Source of the DNA: DASRBO01 sp035653595 | GTDB lineage: Bacteria; Actinomycetota; Acidimicrobiia; Acidimicrobiales; JAJPHE01 | Assembly (NCBI GenBank): GCA_035653595.1 | Contig: DASRBO010000029.1 | Coordinates: 1-6,104, forward strand | DNA: 6,104 nt | Direction of reading: 5' to 3' | Part shown: piece by piece, positions 1-6,100 of the stretch | Numbering within the stretch: position 1 is the first letter of the stretch | How the letters are laid out: each line of letters opens with the position of its first letter | Program-made: the position numbers and the translations under genes | Notes under the pieces: model-generated | Told to the model about the DNA's origin: nothing | The model's input: the letters and a program-made list of their open reading frames with translations, nothing else | The model's database searches: none

Positions 1-1139
1 AGGCCTTCGCCCTGCAGCTGGTGCCGAGCGGGGTCCTGTACCCCTTCATCACGCCGGTCATCGGCAACGGCGTGGTGGTGGACCCGAAGGTCCTGTTCTC
101 CGAGGTCGACGTGCTCGAGCAGCGGGGCGTGGACTGCTCCCGCCTCGTGGTCAGCGGCAACGCCCACCTGGTGATGCCCTACCACCAGGAGCTGGACCGC
201 CTGATCGAGCGCTACCACGGCAAGTACAGCCTGGGCACCACCCGGCGGGGCATCGGCCCCGCCTACGCCGACAAGGCGGCGCGGGTGGGCCTGCGGGTGC
301 AGGACCTCCTCGACGCCAAGATCTTCCGCGAGAAGCTGCACGTGGTGCTGCGGGAGAAGAACGCCATCCTGGCCAAGGTCTACAACCGGCCCCCCCTGGC
401 GGCCGAGGAGATCTGCCAGCGCTACCTCGACGAGTACGCCCCCCGGCTGGCTCCGATGATCGCCGACACCGTCGGTCTGGTGCACGACGCCCTGGCCGCC
501 GGCCAGCACGTGCTGCTGGAGGGGGCCCAGGCCACCTTCCTCGACCTCGACCACGGCACCTATCCCTACGTCACCTCCTCCAATCCGGTGGCCGGGGGCG
601 CGTGCACCGGGGCGGGGATCGGGCCCCGCGACATCGGCCGGGTAATCGGTATCGCCAAGGCCTACGTCACCCGGGTGGGCGCCGGGCCCTTCCCTACCGA
701 GCTGCACGACGAGCGGGGCGACCTGCTGGTCGAGCGGGGCAACGAGTTCGGCACCAACACCGGCCGGCGCCGGCGGCCGGGGTGGTTCGACGCCGTCATG
801 CTGCGCCAGGCGGTCAGGCTGAACTCGCTGTCCGAGGTGGCCCTCACCAAGCTGGACGTGCTGGACACCTTCGAGACGCTCAAGGTCTGTGTGGCCTACG
901 AGGCCGACGGGGTGCGCTACGAGCTGCCGCCCTACCACCAGTCGGTTCTCCACAAGGTCACCCCGGTCTACGCCGAGTTGCCCGGCTGGCTGACCGACCT
1001 CTCCGCCGTCACCCACCTGGCCGACGTGCCCGGCCCGGCCAAGGACTACATCGGCTTCCTGGCCGAGCAGATCGGCGTCCCGGTCAAGCTGGTCGGGGTC
1101 GGACCGGGGCGCGAGCAGTTCGTGCACTTCGCCGCATGA
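1..1139 (+). CDS. purA: Adenylosuccinate synthetase, 5'-truncated by the window edge
   Basis: Joins IMP and aspartate using GTP to give adenylosuccinate, the first committed step to AMP, in the cytoplasm. The frame is open from base 3, and 378 residues are visible. By comparison with E. coli PurA about 50 N-terminal residues lie upstream, including the GDEGKGK nucleotide loop and GHNAGHT. The GTG at 21 is internal (Val of LVPSG), not the start. Visible family motifs are VIGNGVVVDP, GTTRRGIGPAY, LLEGAQATFLDLDHGTYP, VTSSNP, GPFPTEL, EFGTNTGRRRRPGW, LTKLDVLD and the C-terminal GVGPGREQFV. Some positions differ from the usual consensus: GAQA instead of GAQG, and TNTGRRRRP instead of ATTGR followed by RRC or RRT. 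There is no frameshift, and the gene stops with TGA at 1137-1139. It lies 52 nt before purD and probably belongs to the same operon. Identification is secure. Confidence 0.97.
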   Translation, partial: AFALQLVPSGVLYPFITPVIGNGVVVDPKVLFSEVDVLEQRGVDCSRLVVSGNAHLVMPYHQELDRLIERYHGKYSLGTTRRGIGPAYADKAARVGLRVQDLLDAKIFREKLHVVLREKNAILAKVYNRPPLAAEEICQRYLDEYAPRLAPMIADTVGLVHDALAAGQHVLLEGAQATFLDLDHGTYPYVTSSNPVAGGACTGAGIGPRDIGRVIGIAKAYVTRVGAGPFPTELHDERGDLLVERGNEFGTNTGRRRRPGWFDAVMLRQAVRLNSLSEVALTKLDVLDTFETLKVCVAYEADGVRYELPPYHQSVLHKVTPVYAELPGWLTDLSAVTHLADVPGPAKDYIGFLAEQIGVPVKLVGVGPGREQFVHFAA

Positions 1140-1176
1140 GGCCGACCGCGCCGGCACCGCCCCGCCGCCCCCCGCT

Positions 1177-1191
1177 CCGGAGGGTCCGGTC
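1177..1191 (+). promoter_or_regulatory. purD ribosome binding site inside a small hairpin
   Basis: GGAGGG at 1179-1184 is a good Shine-Dalgarno match, seven bases before the GTG start at 1192, and it supports that start. The same bases lie in a perfect 5-bp inverted repeat, CCGGA (1177-1181), loop GGG, TCCGG (1185-1189). The ribosome site could therefore be partly masked in the mRNA. The rest of the purA-purD gap (1140-1176) is C-rich. I see no convincing promoter, terminator or operator in it. Confidence 0.6.
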
Positions 1192-2427
1192 GTGAGGGTG
1201 TGCGTGATCGGGTCCGGCGCCCGCGAGCACGCCCTGGCCGATGTGCTGGGCCGGACGGCAGAGGTGGTGGTCACCCCCGGGCGGGACGGGATCGCCGGAT
1301 CCACCGCCGCCCCGGCCGAGGAGATCGAGGCCGACCTGTACGTGGTGGGCCCCGAACAGCCCCTGGTGGAGGGGCTGGCCGACCGGTTGCGGGCCGCCGG
1401 CCACCTGGTGCTCGGGCCGGGGGCGGACGGGGCCAGGCTGGAGGCGTCGAAGGCCTGGGCCAAGGCGCTCATGGACGAGGCCGGGGTGCCCACCGCCCGC
1501 TACGGGGCGTTTTCCGACGAGGCCGCCGCCATCGCCTTCCTCGAGGAGATGGAGGGGCCGTTCGTGGTCAAGGCCGACGGGCTGGCCGGCGGCAAGGGAG
1601 TGCTGGTCACCGAATCCCGCCAGGAGGCGGCGGCCGACGTGCGGGAGAAGCTGGCCGGCCGGGCCTTCGGCCAGGCCGGCCGCACCGTGGTCATCGAGGA
1701 GGGCATGTCCGGCGAGGAGCTCACCGTTCTGGTCCTCACCGACGGCCAGCGCCTGGCGGTGCTACCGCCGTCCCAGGACCACAAGCGGGTGGGAGACGGC
1801 GACCTCGGTCCCAACACCGGGGGGATGGGCGCCTACTCACCGGTGCCGTCGGCGGCCAAGGACGTGGTGGAGGGGGTGGTCGACGAGGCCGTGGCCCCGA
1901 CCCTGGCCGCCCTGCGCCGGCGGGGGATCGACTACCGGGGCGTGATCTACGCCGGCATGATGCTCACCCCCGACGGGCCCAGGGTGGTGGAGTTCAACGT
2001 CCGCTTCGGTGACCCGGAGGCGCAGGTGGTGCTACCGCTGCTGGACGGCGACGTGGCCGAGCTGCTGGCCCAGGCCGCTGCCGGGGCCCTCAGGGACGAG
2101 CCGCTCATCGCCCCGGGCGCCTGCCTGACCGTGGTCATGTGCTCGGAGGGCTATCCGGTCGAGCCCCGCATCGGGGACCGGATCGTGGGTATCGAGGAGG
2201 CCGAGGCCATCGAGGGGGTGACCGTCTACCGCGCCGGCACCGCCACCGGACCGCTGGGGTACCCGGTCACCGCCTCCGGGCGGGTGCTGTCGGTCACCGG
2301 TCGGGGTGCCGACCTGGGCGACGCCCACCGCCTGGCCTACGAGGGCGTGGCCAGGATCAGCTGGCCCGGGGCGCACTGGCGCAGCGATATCGGTGAAAGG
2401 TCAGTCGGAGGAAAGCCGTCACTATGA
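1192..2427 (+). CDS. purD: Phosphoribosylamine-glycine ligase (GAR synthetase)
   Basis: Catalyses step 2 of purine synthesis: phosphoribosylamine + glycine + ATP to GAR, in the cytoplasm. The 411-residue product is close to the usual length of about 420-430. It shows the N-terminal MRVCVIGSGAREHAL (residues 1-15; most relatives have GSGGREHAL) and GPEQPLVEGL. It then shows the ATP-grasp region with DGLAGGKGV (129-137), QDHKRVGDGDLGPNTGGMG (His197 in it), FNVRFGDPE (268-276) and the C-terminal WRSDIG. The GTG at 1192 is chosen because it gives the family N-terminus exactly and has GGAGGG in front; GTGs at 1198 and 1204 would cut into the first strand. The C-terminal tail runs past the usual DIG end by ERSVGGKPSL. 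Those last codons contain the purE ribosome site, so the tail may exist partly for that reason (inference). The stop overlaps purE by four bases. Confidence 0.98.
   Translation: MRVCVIGSGAREHALADVLGRTAEVVVTPGRDGIAGSTAAPAEEIEADLYVVGPEQPLVEGLADRLRAAGHLVLGPGADGARLEASKAWAKALMDEAGVPTARYGAFSDEAAAIAFLEEMEGPFVVKADGLAGGKGVLVTESRQEAAADVREKLAGRAFGQAGRTVVIEEGMSGEELTVLVLTDGQRLAVLPPSQDHKRVGDGDLGPNTGGMGAYSPVPSAAKDVVEGVVDEAVAPTLAALRRRGIDYRGVIYAGMMLTPDGPRVVEFNVRFGDPEAQVVLPLLDGDVAELLAQAAAGALRDEPLIAPGACLTVVMCSEGYPVEPRIGDRIVGIEEAEAIEGVTVYRAGTATGPLGYPVTASGRVLSVTGRGADLGDAHRLAYEGVARISWPGAHWRSDIGERSVGGKPSL
2407..2414 (+). promoter_or_regulatory. purE ribosome binding site within the end of purD
   Basis: GGAGGAAA is a strong Shine-Dalgarno sequence, with its core ending 11 bases before the ATG at 2424. 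It lies in the last codons of purD, where it encodes Gly-Gly-Lys. It is the strongest ribosome site visible in the cluster. Confidence 0.75.
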
Positions 2428-2879
2428 GCAGGTACAAGGTCGCCGTACTCATGGGTTCGCCCAACGACCGCGACAAGATGGCCCGGGCGGTCCAGATGCT
2501 CGGTCGCTTCGGCATAGAGGCCGACGACCGGGTGCTCAGCGCCCACCGCAACCCCGACGAGGTGGCCGAGTTCGCCAAGCGGGCGCGGGCCGAGGGCTAC
2601 TCGGCCATCATCTGCGGGGCGGGGATGGCCGCCGCCCTGCCCGGGGTGGTGGCCGCCCACACCACCCTGCCGGTGGTCGGGGTGCCGTTGTCGGCCAGCG
2701 CCCTCAACGGGGTGGACGCCCTCTACGCGACCGTGCAGATGCCCCCCGGCATACCGGTCGCGTCGGTGGCCATCGACGGCTCCGGCAACGCCGCCATCCT
2801 GGTGGCGGAGATGCTGTCCATCGCCGACCCCGAAATGGCGGAGCGGCTGGCCGAGTTCCGGGCGGGCGGCGCCCGTTGA
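2424..2879 (+). CDS. purE: N5-carboxyaminoimidazole ribonucleotide mutase, class I type, with an altered active-site position
   Basis: Expected to move the carboxyl group of N5-CAIR to give CAIR (step 6). The 151-residue protein is a normal length for a bacterial PurE. Visible motifs are MGSPND (residues 10-15; usually GSxSD, with Asp15 matching E. coli Asp19), LSAHRNPDE (His41 matching His45), CGAGMAAALPGVVAAHT (64-80), LPVVGVP, GVDALYATVQMPPGIPV and NAAILVAEML. SAHR and the LPVVGVP and QMPPG segments mark class I, the form that works with PurK; class II enzymes have SAHK and different central segments. Ala71 (GCC at 2634-2636) stands where E. coli has His75. The GAGMAA and short DGSGNAAIL segments resemble a Bacteroides-like subtype, which as I recall keeps that His. 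The ATG overlaps the purD stop as ATGA. No purK is in the window. The family is certain; full activity is not. Confidence 0.96.
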   Translation: MSRYKVAVLMGSPNDRDKMARAVQMLGRFGIEADDRVLSAHRNPDEVAEFAKRARAEGYSAIICGAGMAAALPGVVAAHTTLPVVGVPLSASALNGVDALYATVQMPPGIPVASVAIDGSGNAAILVAEMLSIADPEMAERLAEFRAGGAR

Positions 2880-4234
2880 TCCCCCGCTACTCGCCCCCCG
2901 AAATCGCCGTCCTCTTCTCCGACCGTGCCCGGCTCGGCCGCTGGCTGGAGGTCGAGGTGCTGGCGGTCGAGGCCTGGGCCAAGCTGGGGGTGGTGCCGGC
3001 CGAGCACGCCGGCGCCGTGCGAGACGGGGCCACCGCCCTGCTGGAGGAGACCAGCACCTGGTCCGACGCCCTGGTCAGGCAGGGGGTGGTCGACGCCGTC
3101 GCCGAACGGGAGAAGGTCACCGACCACGACGTGGCTGCCTTCGTCGATGTGGTGCAGGATGCCATCGGCGCCCCGGCCGGGGTGTGGGTGCACTACGGCC
3201 TCACCTCCTCCGACGTGGTCGACACCGCCCTTTGCTCCACCCTGGCGCTGGCGGCCGACCTGCTGGTCGCCGCCTCCACCGAACTGGTCGAGTCCCTGCG
3301 CCGGCGGGCCCTCGAGTTCCGCCACACTCCGATGGTCGGCCGCACCCACGGCATCCATGCCGAGCCCACCACCTTCGGGGCCAAGCTGGCCCTGTGGTGC
3401 CTGCAGGCCGACCGCGACCGCTCGCGGCTGCGGTCCGCCCGCCGGGCGGTGGCGGTGGGCAAGCTGTCGGGAGCGGTGGGCACGTACTCCAACATCGACC
3501 CCGAGGTGGAGGCCCACGTCTGCTCCGCCCTGGGGCTGGAGCCGGTGCCTGCCACCCAGGTGGTTGCCCGCGACCGCCACGCCGAGTTCCTCTGGGCCTG
3601 CGCCTCCGTGGGCGCCAGCGTCGAGTCCTTCGCCACCGAGGTGCGCCACCTGCAGCGCACCGAGGTGGGCGAGGCCTACGAGCCATTCGCCGCCGGGCAA
3701 AAGGGCTCCTCGGCCATGCCCCACAAGCGCAACCCCATCAAGACCGAGCAGCTGTCCGGCTTGGCCCGGGTGCTGCGGGGCTACCTGGGGGCGGGGCTGG
3801 AGGACGTGGCCCTGTGGCACGAGCGCGACATATCCCACTCGTCGGTGGAGCGCATCGTGCTGCCCGACGCCGCCACCCTGGCCTACTACGTGATGCGACG
3901 CATGGCGGCGGTCGTCGACGGTCTCGACGTGCGACCCGACCGCATGCTGGCCAACCTCGAGTCCTCCTTCGGCCTGGTCTTCTCCCAGCCGGTGCTGCTG
4001 GCGCTGGTGGCGTCGGGCCTGACCCGCGACGTCGCCTACCGGGTCGTGCAGCGCACCGCCATGGCCGCCTGGGAGGAGCGCCGGTCGTTCCGGTCCCTGC
4101 TGGAGGCCGACCCGGAGGTGTCCCTGTCCCAGCAGGCGCTCGACGAGGCATTCAGCCTCGAGCGGGCCCTGCGCAACACCGACCGCATCTTCGACGCCCT
4201 CGAAGCCGTGCCGACTCCCAAGGAGCTGACATGA
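2876..4234 (+). CDS. purB: Adenylosuccinate lyase, TTG start
   Basis: Releases fumarate from SAICAR (step 8) and from adenylosuccinate to give AMP, so it serves both PurC and PurA products; family members act as homotetramers. The 452 residues contain the fumarase/aspartase-superfamily landmarks: TDHDVAAF (His84), HYGLTSSDVVDTA (106-118), GRTHGIHAEPTTFG (155-168, catalytic-type His158), KLSGAVGTYSNIDP, the signature loop GSSAMPHKRNP (277-287) with its flexible-loop serine, and WHERDISHSSVERI. The start is the TTG at 2876. It gives the typical N-terminus MIPRYSPPEI and a four-base TTGA overlap with the purE stop. No ATG or GTG nearby would preserve this N-terminus, and no clear Shine-Dalgarno is present. 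The open frame runs far upstream (from about 2306), but only as an artefact of high GC. His84 lies about 16 residues later than in B. subtilis PurB, owing to extra residues around 56-69. Confidence 0.97.
   Translation: MIPRYSPPEIAVLFSDRARLGRWLEVEVLAVEAWAKLGVVPAEHAGAVRDGATALLEETSTWSDALVRQGVVDAVAEREKVTDHDVAAFVDVVQDAIGAPAGVWVHYGLTSSDVVDTALCSTLALAADLLVAASTELVESLRRRALEFRHTPMVGRTHGIHAEPTTFGAKLALWCLQADRDRSRLRSARRAVAVGKLSGAVGTYSNIDPEVEAHVCSALGLEPVPATQVVARDRHAEFLWACASVGASVESFATEVRHLQRTEVGEAYEPFAAGQKGSSAMPHKRNPIKTEQLSGLARVLRGYLGAGLEDVALWHERDISHSSVERIVLPDAATLAYYVMRRMAAVVDGLDVRPDRMLANLESSFGLVFSQPVLLALVASGLTRDVAYRVVQRTAMAAWEERRSFRSLLEADPEVSLSQQALDEAFSLERALRNTDRIFDALEAVPTPKELT
4220..4225 (+). promoter_or_regulatory. 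purC ribosome binding site within the end of purB
   Basis: AAGGAG lies five bases before the ATG at 4231, inside the last codons of purB (Lys-Glu-Leu). It fixes the purC start and would allow ribosomes to start anew as well as by coupling. Confidence 0.7.
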
Positions 4235-5115
4235 CCAGTCCCGCCCCCGTCTATTCGGGCAAGGTCCGCGATGTCTACGCCGCCGAGGACGACCTGCTGG
4301 TGATGGTCGCCTCCGACCGCATATCGGCCTTCGACGTGGTGATGGCCGAGCCGGTGCCCCACAAGGGGCGGGTGCTTACGGCCATGACCCACTTCTGGCT
4401 CGAGCAGCTGGCCGACATCGCCCCCAGCCACCTGGTGGCCGTCGATCCGGCCCGCTTCCCGGCCGAGGCCGCCAACCTGCCCGACCTCGCCGGTCGGGCC
4501 ATGCTGGTGCGCCGGGCGGAGATGCTGCCGGTGGAGTGCATCGTGCGGGGGTACCTGTCCGGCTCGGCGTGGAAGGAGTACAGCTGCCAGGGCACCGTCC
4601 ACGGCATGACGGTGCCCGCCGGGCTGTCGGAGTCCGACCGCCTGCCCGAGCCCGTGTTCACCCCGTCGACCAAGGCCACCGAGGGCCACGACGTCAACAT
4701 CTCCTACGAGGAGGCGGCGGCCATGATCGGGACCGAGGCGGCGGCCGAGGCCAGGCGCATCAGCCTGGCCGCCTACAGCCGGGCGGCCGAGCACGCCGCC
4801 GCCCGGGGCATCATCATCGCCGACACCAAGTTCGAGCTCGGCTACATCGACGGCCGCCTGTCGATCTGCGACGAGGTCCTGACCCCGGACTCGTCCCGCT
4901 TCTGGCCCGCCGACGGCTGGAAGCCGGGTGCGACCCCGCCGTCGTTCGACAAGCAGCCGGTGCGGGACTGGCTGGAGGCCAGCGGCTGGGACAAGACCCC
5001 CCCGCCGCCGGCGCTGCCCCCGGACGTGGTGGAGGCGACCTCCCGCCGCTACGTGGAGGCCTACGAGCGCCTGAGCGGGAGGAGCTTCGCCGACTGGTAC
5101 GGGGTGTCGGGGTGA
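4231..5115 (+). CDS. purC: SAICAR synthetase (phosphoribosylaminoimidazole-succinocarboxamide synthase)
   Basis: Joins CAIR and aspartate with ATP to give SAICAR (step 7), the substrate of PurB encoded just upstream. The product has 294 residues, matching the long yeast/actinobacterial form and not the roughly 240-residue form of many other bacteria. Motifs in order are YSGKVRDVY (8-16), the start of the ATP-binding lobe; VASDRISAFDVVM; MLPVECIVRGYLSGSA (98-113), matching the first SAICAR synthetase signature; FTPSTKATEGHDVNIS; IIADTKFELG (195-204, with Asp198, Lys200 and Glu202), close to the second signature with Leu instead of the usual Phe; and CDEVLTPDSSRFW. The C-terminus FDKQPVRDWL to ADWYG is typical of the long form. 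The ATG overlaps the purB stop as ATGA and has AAGGAG in front. The reading frame is intact, with codon use like its neighbours. Confidence 0.98.
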   Translation: MTSPAPVYSGKVRDVYAAEDDLLVMVASDRISAFDVVMAEPVPHKGRVLTAMTHFWLEQLADIAPSHLVAVDPARFPAEAANLPDLAGRAMLVRRAEMLPVECIVRGYLSGSAWKEYSCQGTVHGMTVPAGLSESDRLPEPVFTPSTKATEGHDVNISYEEAAAMIGTEAAAEARRISLAAYSRAAEHAAARGIIIADTKFELGYIDGRLSICDEVLTPDSSRFWPADGWKPGATPPSFDKQPVRDWLEASGWDKTPPPPALPPDVVEATSRRYVEAYERLSGRSFADWYGVSG

Positions 5116-5372
5116 GGTTCGACGCCGCGGTGGAGATCCGGACCAAGGAGGGCATCGCCGATCCGGAGGGGGCGACCATCGAGGCCGCCCTTCCTGCGCT
5201 GGGCTTCGCCGACATCGGAGGGCTGAGCGTGGGCAAGTCCATCCGCCTCTGGGTCGAGGCAGCCGACGAGGGGGCGGCCCGGGCCCGGGTCGAGGAGCTG
5301 TGCGCCGCCCTTCTGGCCAACCCGGTCATGGAGGAGGCCTCGGTCAGCCTGGCCCAGGCGGCGCCGGCATGA
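5112..5372 (+). CDS. purS: FGAM synthase subunit PurS
   Basis: Small structural subunit that bridges PurQ and PurL in the three-part phosphoribosylformylglycinamidine synthase (step 4). The 86-residue protein is typical in size and pattern: a first strand FDAAVEIRTKEG, the DPEGATIEAALPALGF segment (family: DPQG, aL..LG), VGKSIRLWVEA, and the conserved end CAALLANPVMEE (family: mc.kLLaNpvie). The GTG at 5112 is chosen because it overlaps the purC stop as GTGA and leaves the correct short N-terminus. No good Shine-Dalgarno sits at normal distance; the nearest, GGGAGGAG at 5077-5084, is 27 bases away. Translation is probably coupled to purC. The open frame extends upstream to about 4536 but is purC in another frame. 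Confidence 0.95.
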   Translation: MRFDAAVEIRTKEGIADPEGATIEAALPALGFADIGGLSVGKSIRLWVEAADEGAARARVEELCAALLANPVMEEASVSLAQAAPA

Positions 5373-6049
5373 GCCCCACCATCGGGGTGGTGGTCTTCCC
5401 CGGCTCCAACTGCGAGCACGACGTGGTGGAGGCGGTGGAGCTGCTGGGCGGGCAGGCCCGCCTGCTCTGGCACGCCGAGGGCCAGCTGGGCGACGTCGAC
5501 GCCGTCGTGCTGCCCGGGGGCTTCGCCCACGGCGACTACCTGCGGCCCGGGGCCATCGCCCGGTTCTCGCCGGTCATGGCGGCGGTGACCGCCTTCGCCG
5601 CCGCCGGCGGACCGGTGGTCGGGATCTGCAACGGGTTCCAGGTCCTGACCGAGGCCGGGCTCCTGCCCGGGGCGCTGCAGAAGAACTCCGGCCTGCGCTT
5701 CCTCTGCCGGCCGGTCGAGCTGCGGGTGGAGAGCCCCGACTCCGTCCTCACCACCGGCCTCGAGCGGGGCACCACCCTGCGCCTGCCCATCAACCACTTC
5801 GAGGGCAACTACCTGGCCGACGCCGCCACCCTGGCCCGGCTCCGCCAGGACGATCTGGTGGTACTGCGCTACGTGGACAACCCCAACGGGTCGGCCGACG
5901 ACATCGCCGGCATCCGCAGCCCCGAGGGCAACGTGGTGGGCCTGATGCCCCACCCCGAGCGGGCCGTCGATCCCCTGGTGGGCGGCACCGACGGGGCCAG
6001 GCTCATGGGCGCCCTCTTGTCCGCGGTGGGGGTGGGGGCGAGCGTCTGA
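5369..6049 (+). CDS. purQ: FGAM synthase glutamine amidotransferase subunit PurQ
   Basis: Class I glutaminase that supplies ammonia to PurL for conversion of FGAR to FGAM (step 4), working in complex with PurS. The 226 residues match the family length. The N-terminus VVVFPGSNCEHD, the oxyanion-region PGGFAHGDYLRPGAIA (49-64), the nucleophile elbow VVGICNGFQVL with Cys87, the KNSGLRFLC segment, HFEGNYLAD, DNPNGSADDIAGI, and GLMPHPERAVD with His195 and Glu197 complete a Cys-His-Glu triad. The ATG at 5369 overlaps the purS stop as ATGA. No Shine-Dalgarno lies close by (GAGGAGG at 5331-5337 is 31 bases away), so coupling to purS is likely. Having separate PurS and PurQ implies a small-type PurL elsewhere; it is not seen here, though it could begin just past the window edge. 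Confidence 0.98.
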   Translation: MSPTIGVVVFPGSNCEHDVVEAVELLGGQARLLWHAEGQLGDVDAVVLPGGFAHGDYLRPGAIARFSPVMAAVTAFAAAGGPVVGICNGFQVLTEAGLLPGALQKNSGLRFLCRPVELRVESPDSVLTTGLERGTTLRLPINHFEGNYLADAATLARLRQDDLVVLRYVDNPNGSADDIAGIRSPEGNVVGLMPHPERAVDPLVGGTDGARLMGALLSAVGVGASV

Positions 6050-6052
6050 GGC

Positions 6053-6064
6053 CCGCCCGGGCGG
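6053..6064. repeat. Perfect 12-bp GC palindrome just after purQ
   Basis: CCGCCCGGGCGG is self-complementary and begins four bases after the purQ stop codon. As RNA it could form a short CCGC/GCGG stem with a CCGG loop. It has no T-tract. In such GC-rich DNA a palindrome of this kind can occur by chance, so a role as terminator or binding site is only possible. Confidence 0.5.
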
Positions 6065-6100
6065 TGCTCAGGGCCGGGTGATGCCCGCCCGCTTGAGCAC
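6064..6100. terminator. Candidate stem-loop downstream of purQ
   Basis: GTGCTCAGGG (from 6064) and CGGG (6075-6078) can pair with CCCG (6084-6087), CCC (6088-6090) and TGAGCAC (6094-6100). This gives about 14 base pairs around the loop TGATG, with a one-base bulge (C6074) and a three-base bulge (6091-6093). The outer arms GTGCTCA/TGAGCAC match perfectly. No T-run follows on either strand inside the window; actinobacterial terminators often lack one. It could end the purine transcript, or act on both strands if a convergent gene follows. The alternative is that the stem lies inside coding sequence and has no role. Confidence 0.35.

Noticed and set aside
21..1139. GTG at 21 as the start of purA
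   Set aside because: The frame is open back to base 3 and reads AFALQL before VPSG, which matches internal PurA sequence. The true start with its nucleotide-binding loop lies upstream of the window.
1140..1191. Promoter, purine riboswitch or PurR-type operator in the purA-purD gap
   Set aside because: The gap is only 52 bases and C-rich. It has no -10/-35-like hexamers and no room or conserved core for a purine riboswitch. Only the ribosome site and its small hairpin can be supported.
602..1195. Overlapping + strand frame inside purA running to the purD start
   Set aside because: Arg/Pro/Gly-rich translation typical of an out-of-frame shadow; the purA frame here is fully conserved.
2306..2875. 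Upstream extension of the purB frame, suggesting a fusion or larger N-terminal domain
   Set aside because: This part overlaps purD and purE in another frame and translates to Arg/Gly/Pro-rich sequence without family similarity. The PurB family N-terminus begins at 2876.
2723..3838. Long minus-strand open frame of 371 codons opposite purE and purB
   Set aside because: Low-complexity sequence without motifs, fully antisense to conserved purB; a GC artefact.
5331..5337. GAGGAGG as a ribosome site for purQ
   Set aside because: It is 31 bases from the ATG at 5369, too far for normal use, and encodes the conserved Met-Glu-Glu region of PurS.
4814..5953. Long minus-strand open frame of 379 codons opposite purC, purS and purQ
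   Set aside because: It spans three well-supported genes on the other strand, has low-complexity Gly/Ala/Arg/His-rich sequence and no recognisable domain. Long antisense frames are expected at this GC content.
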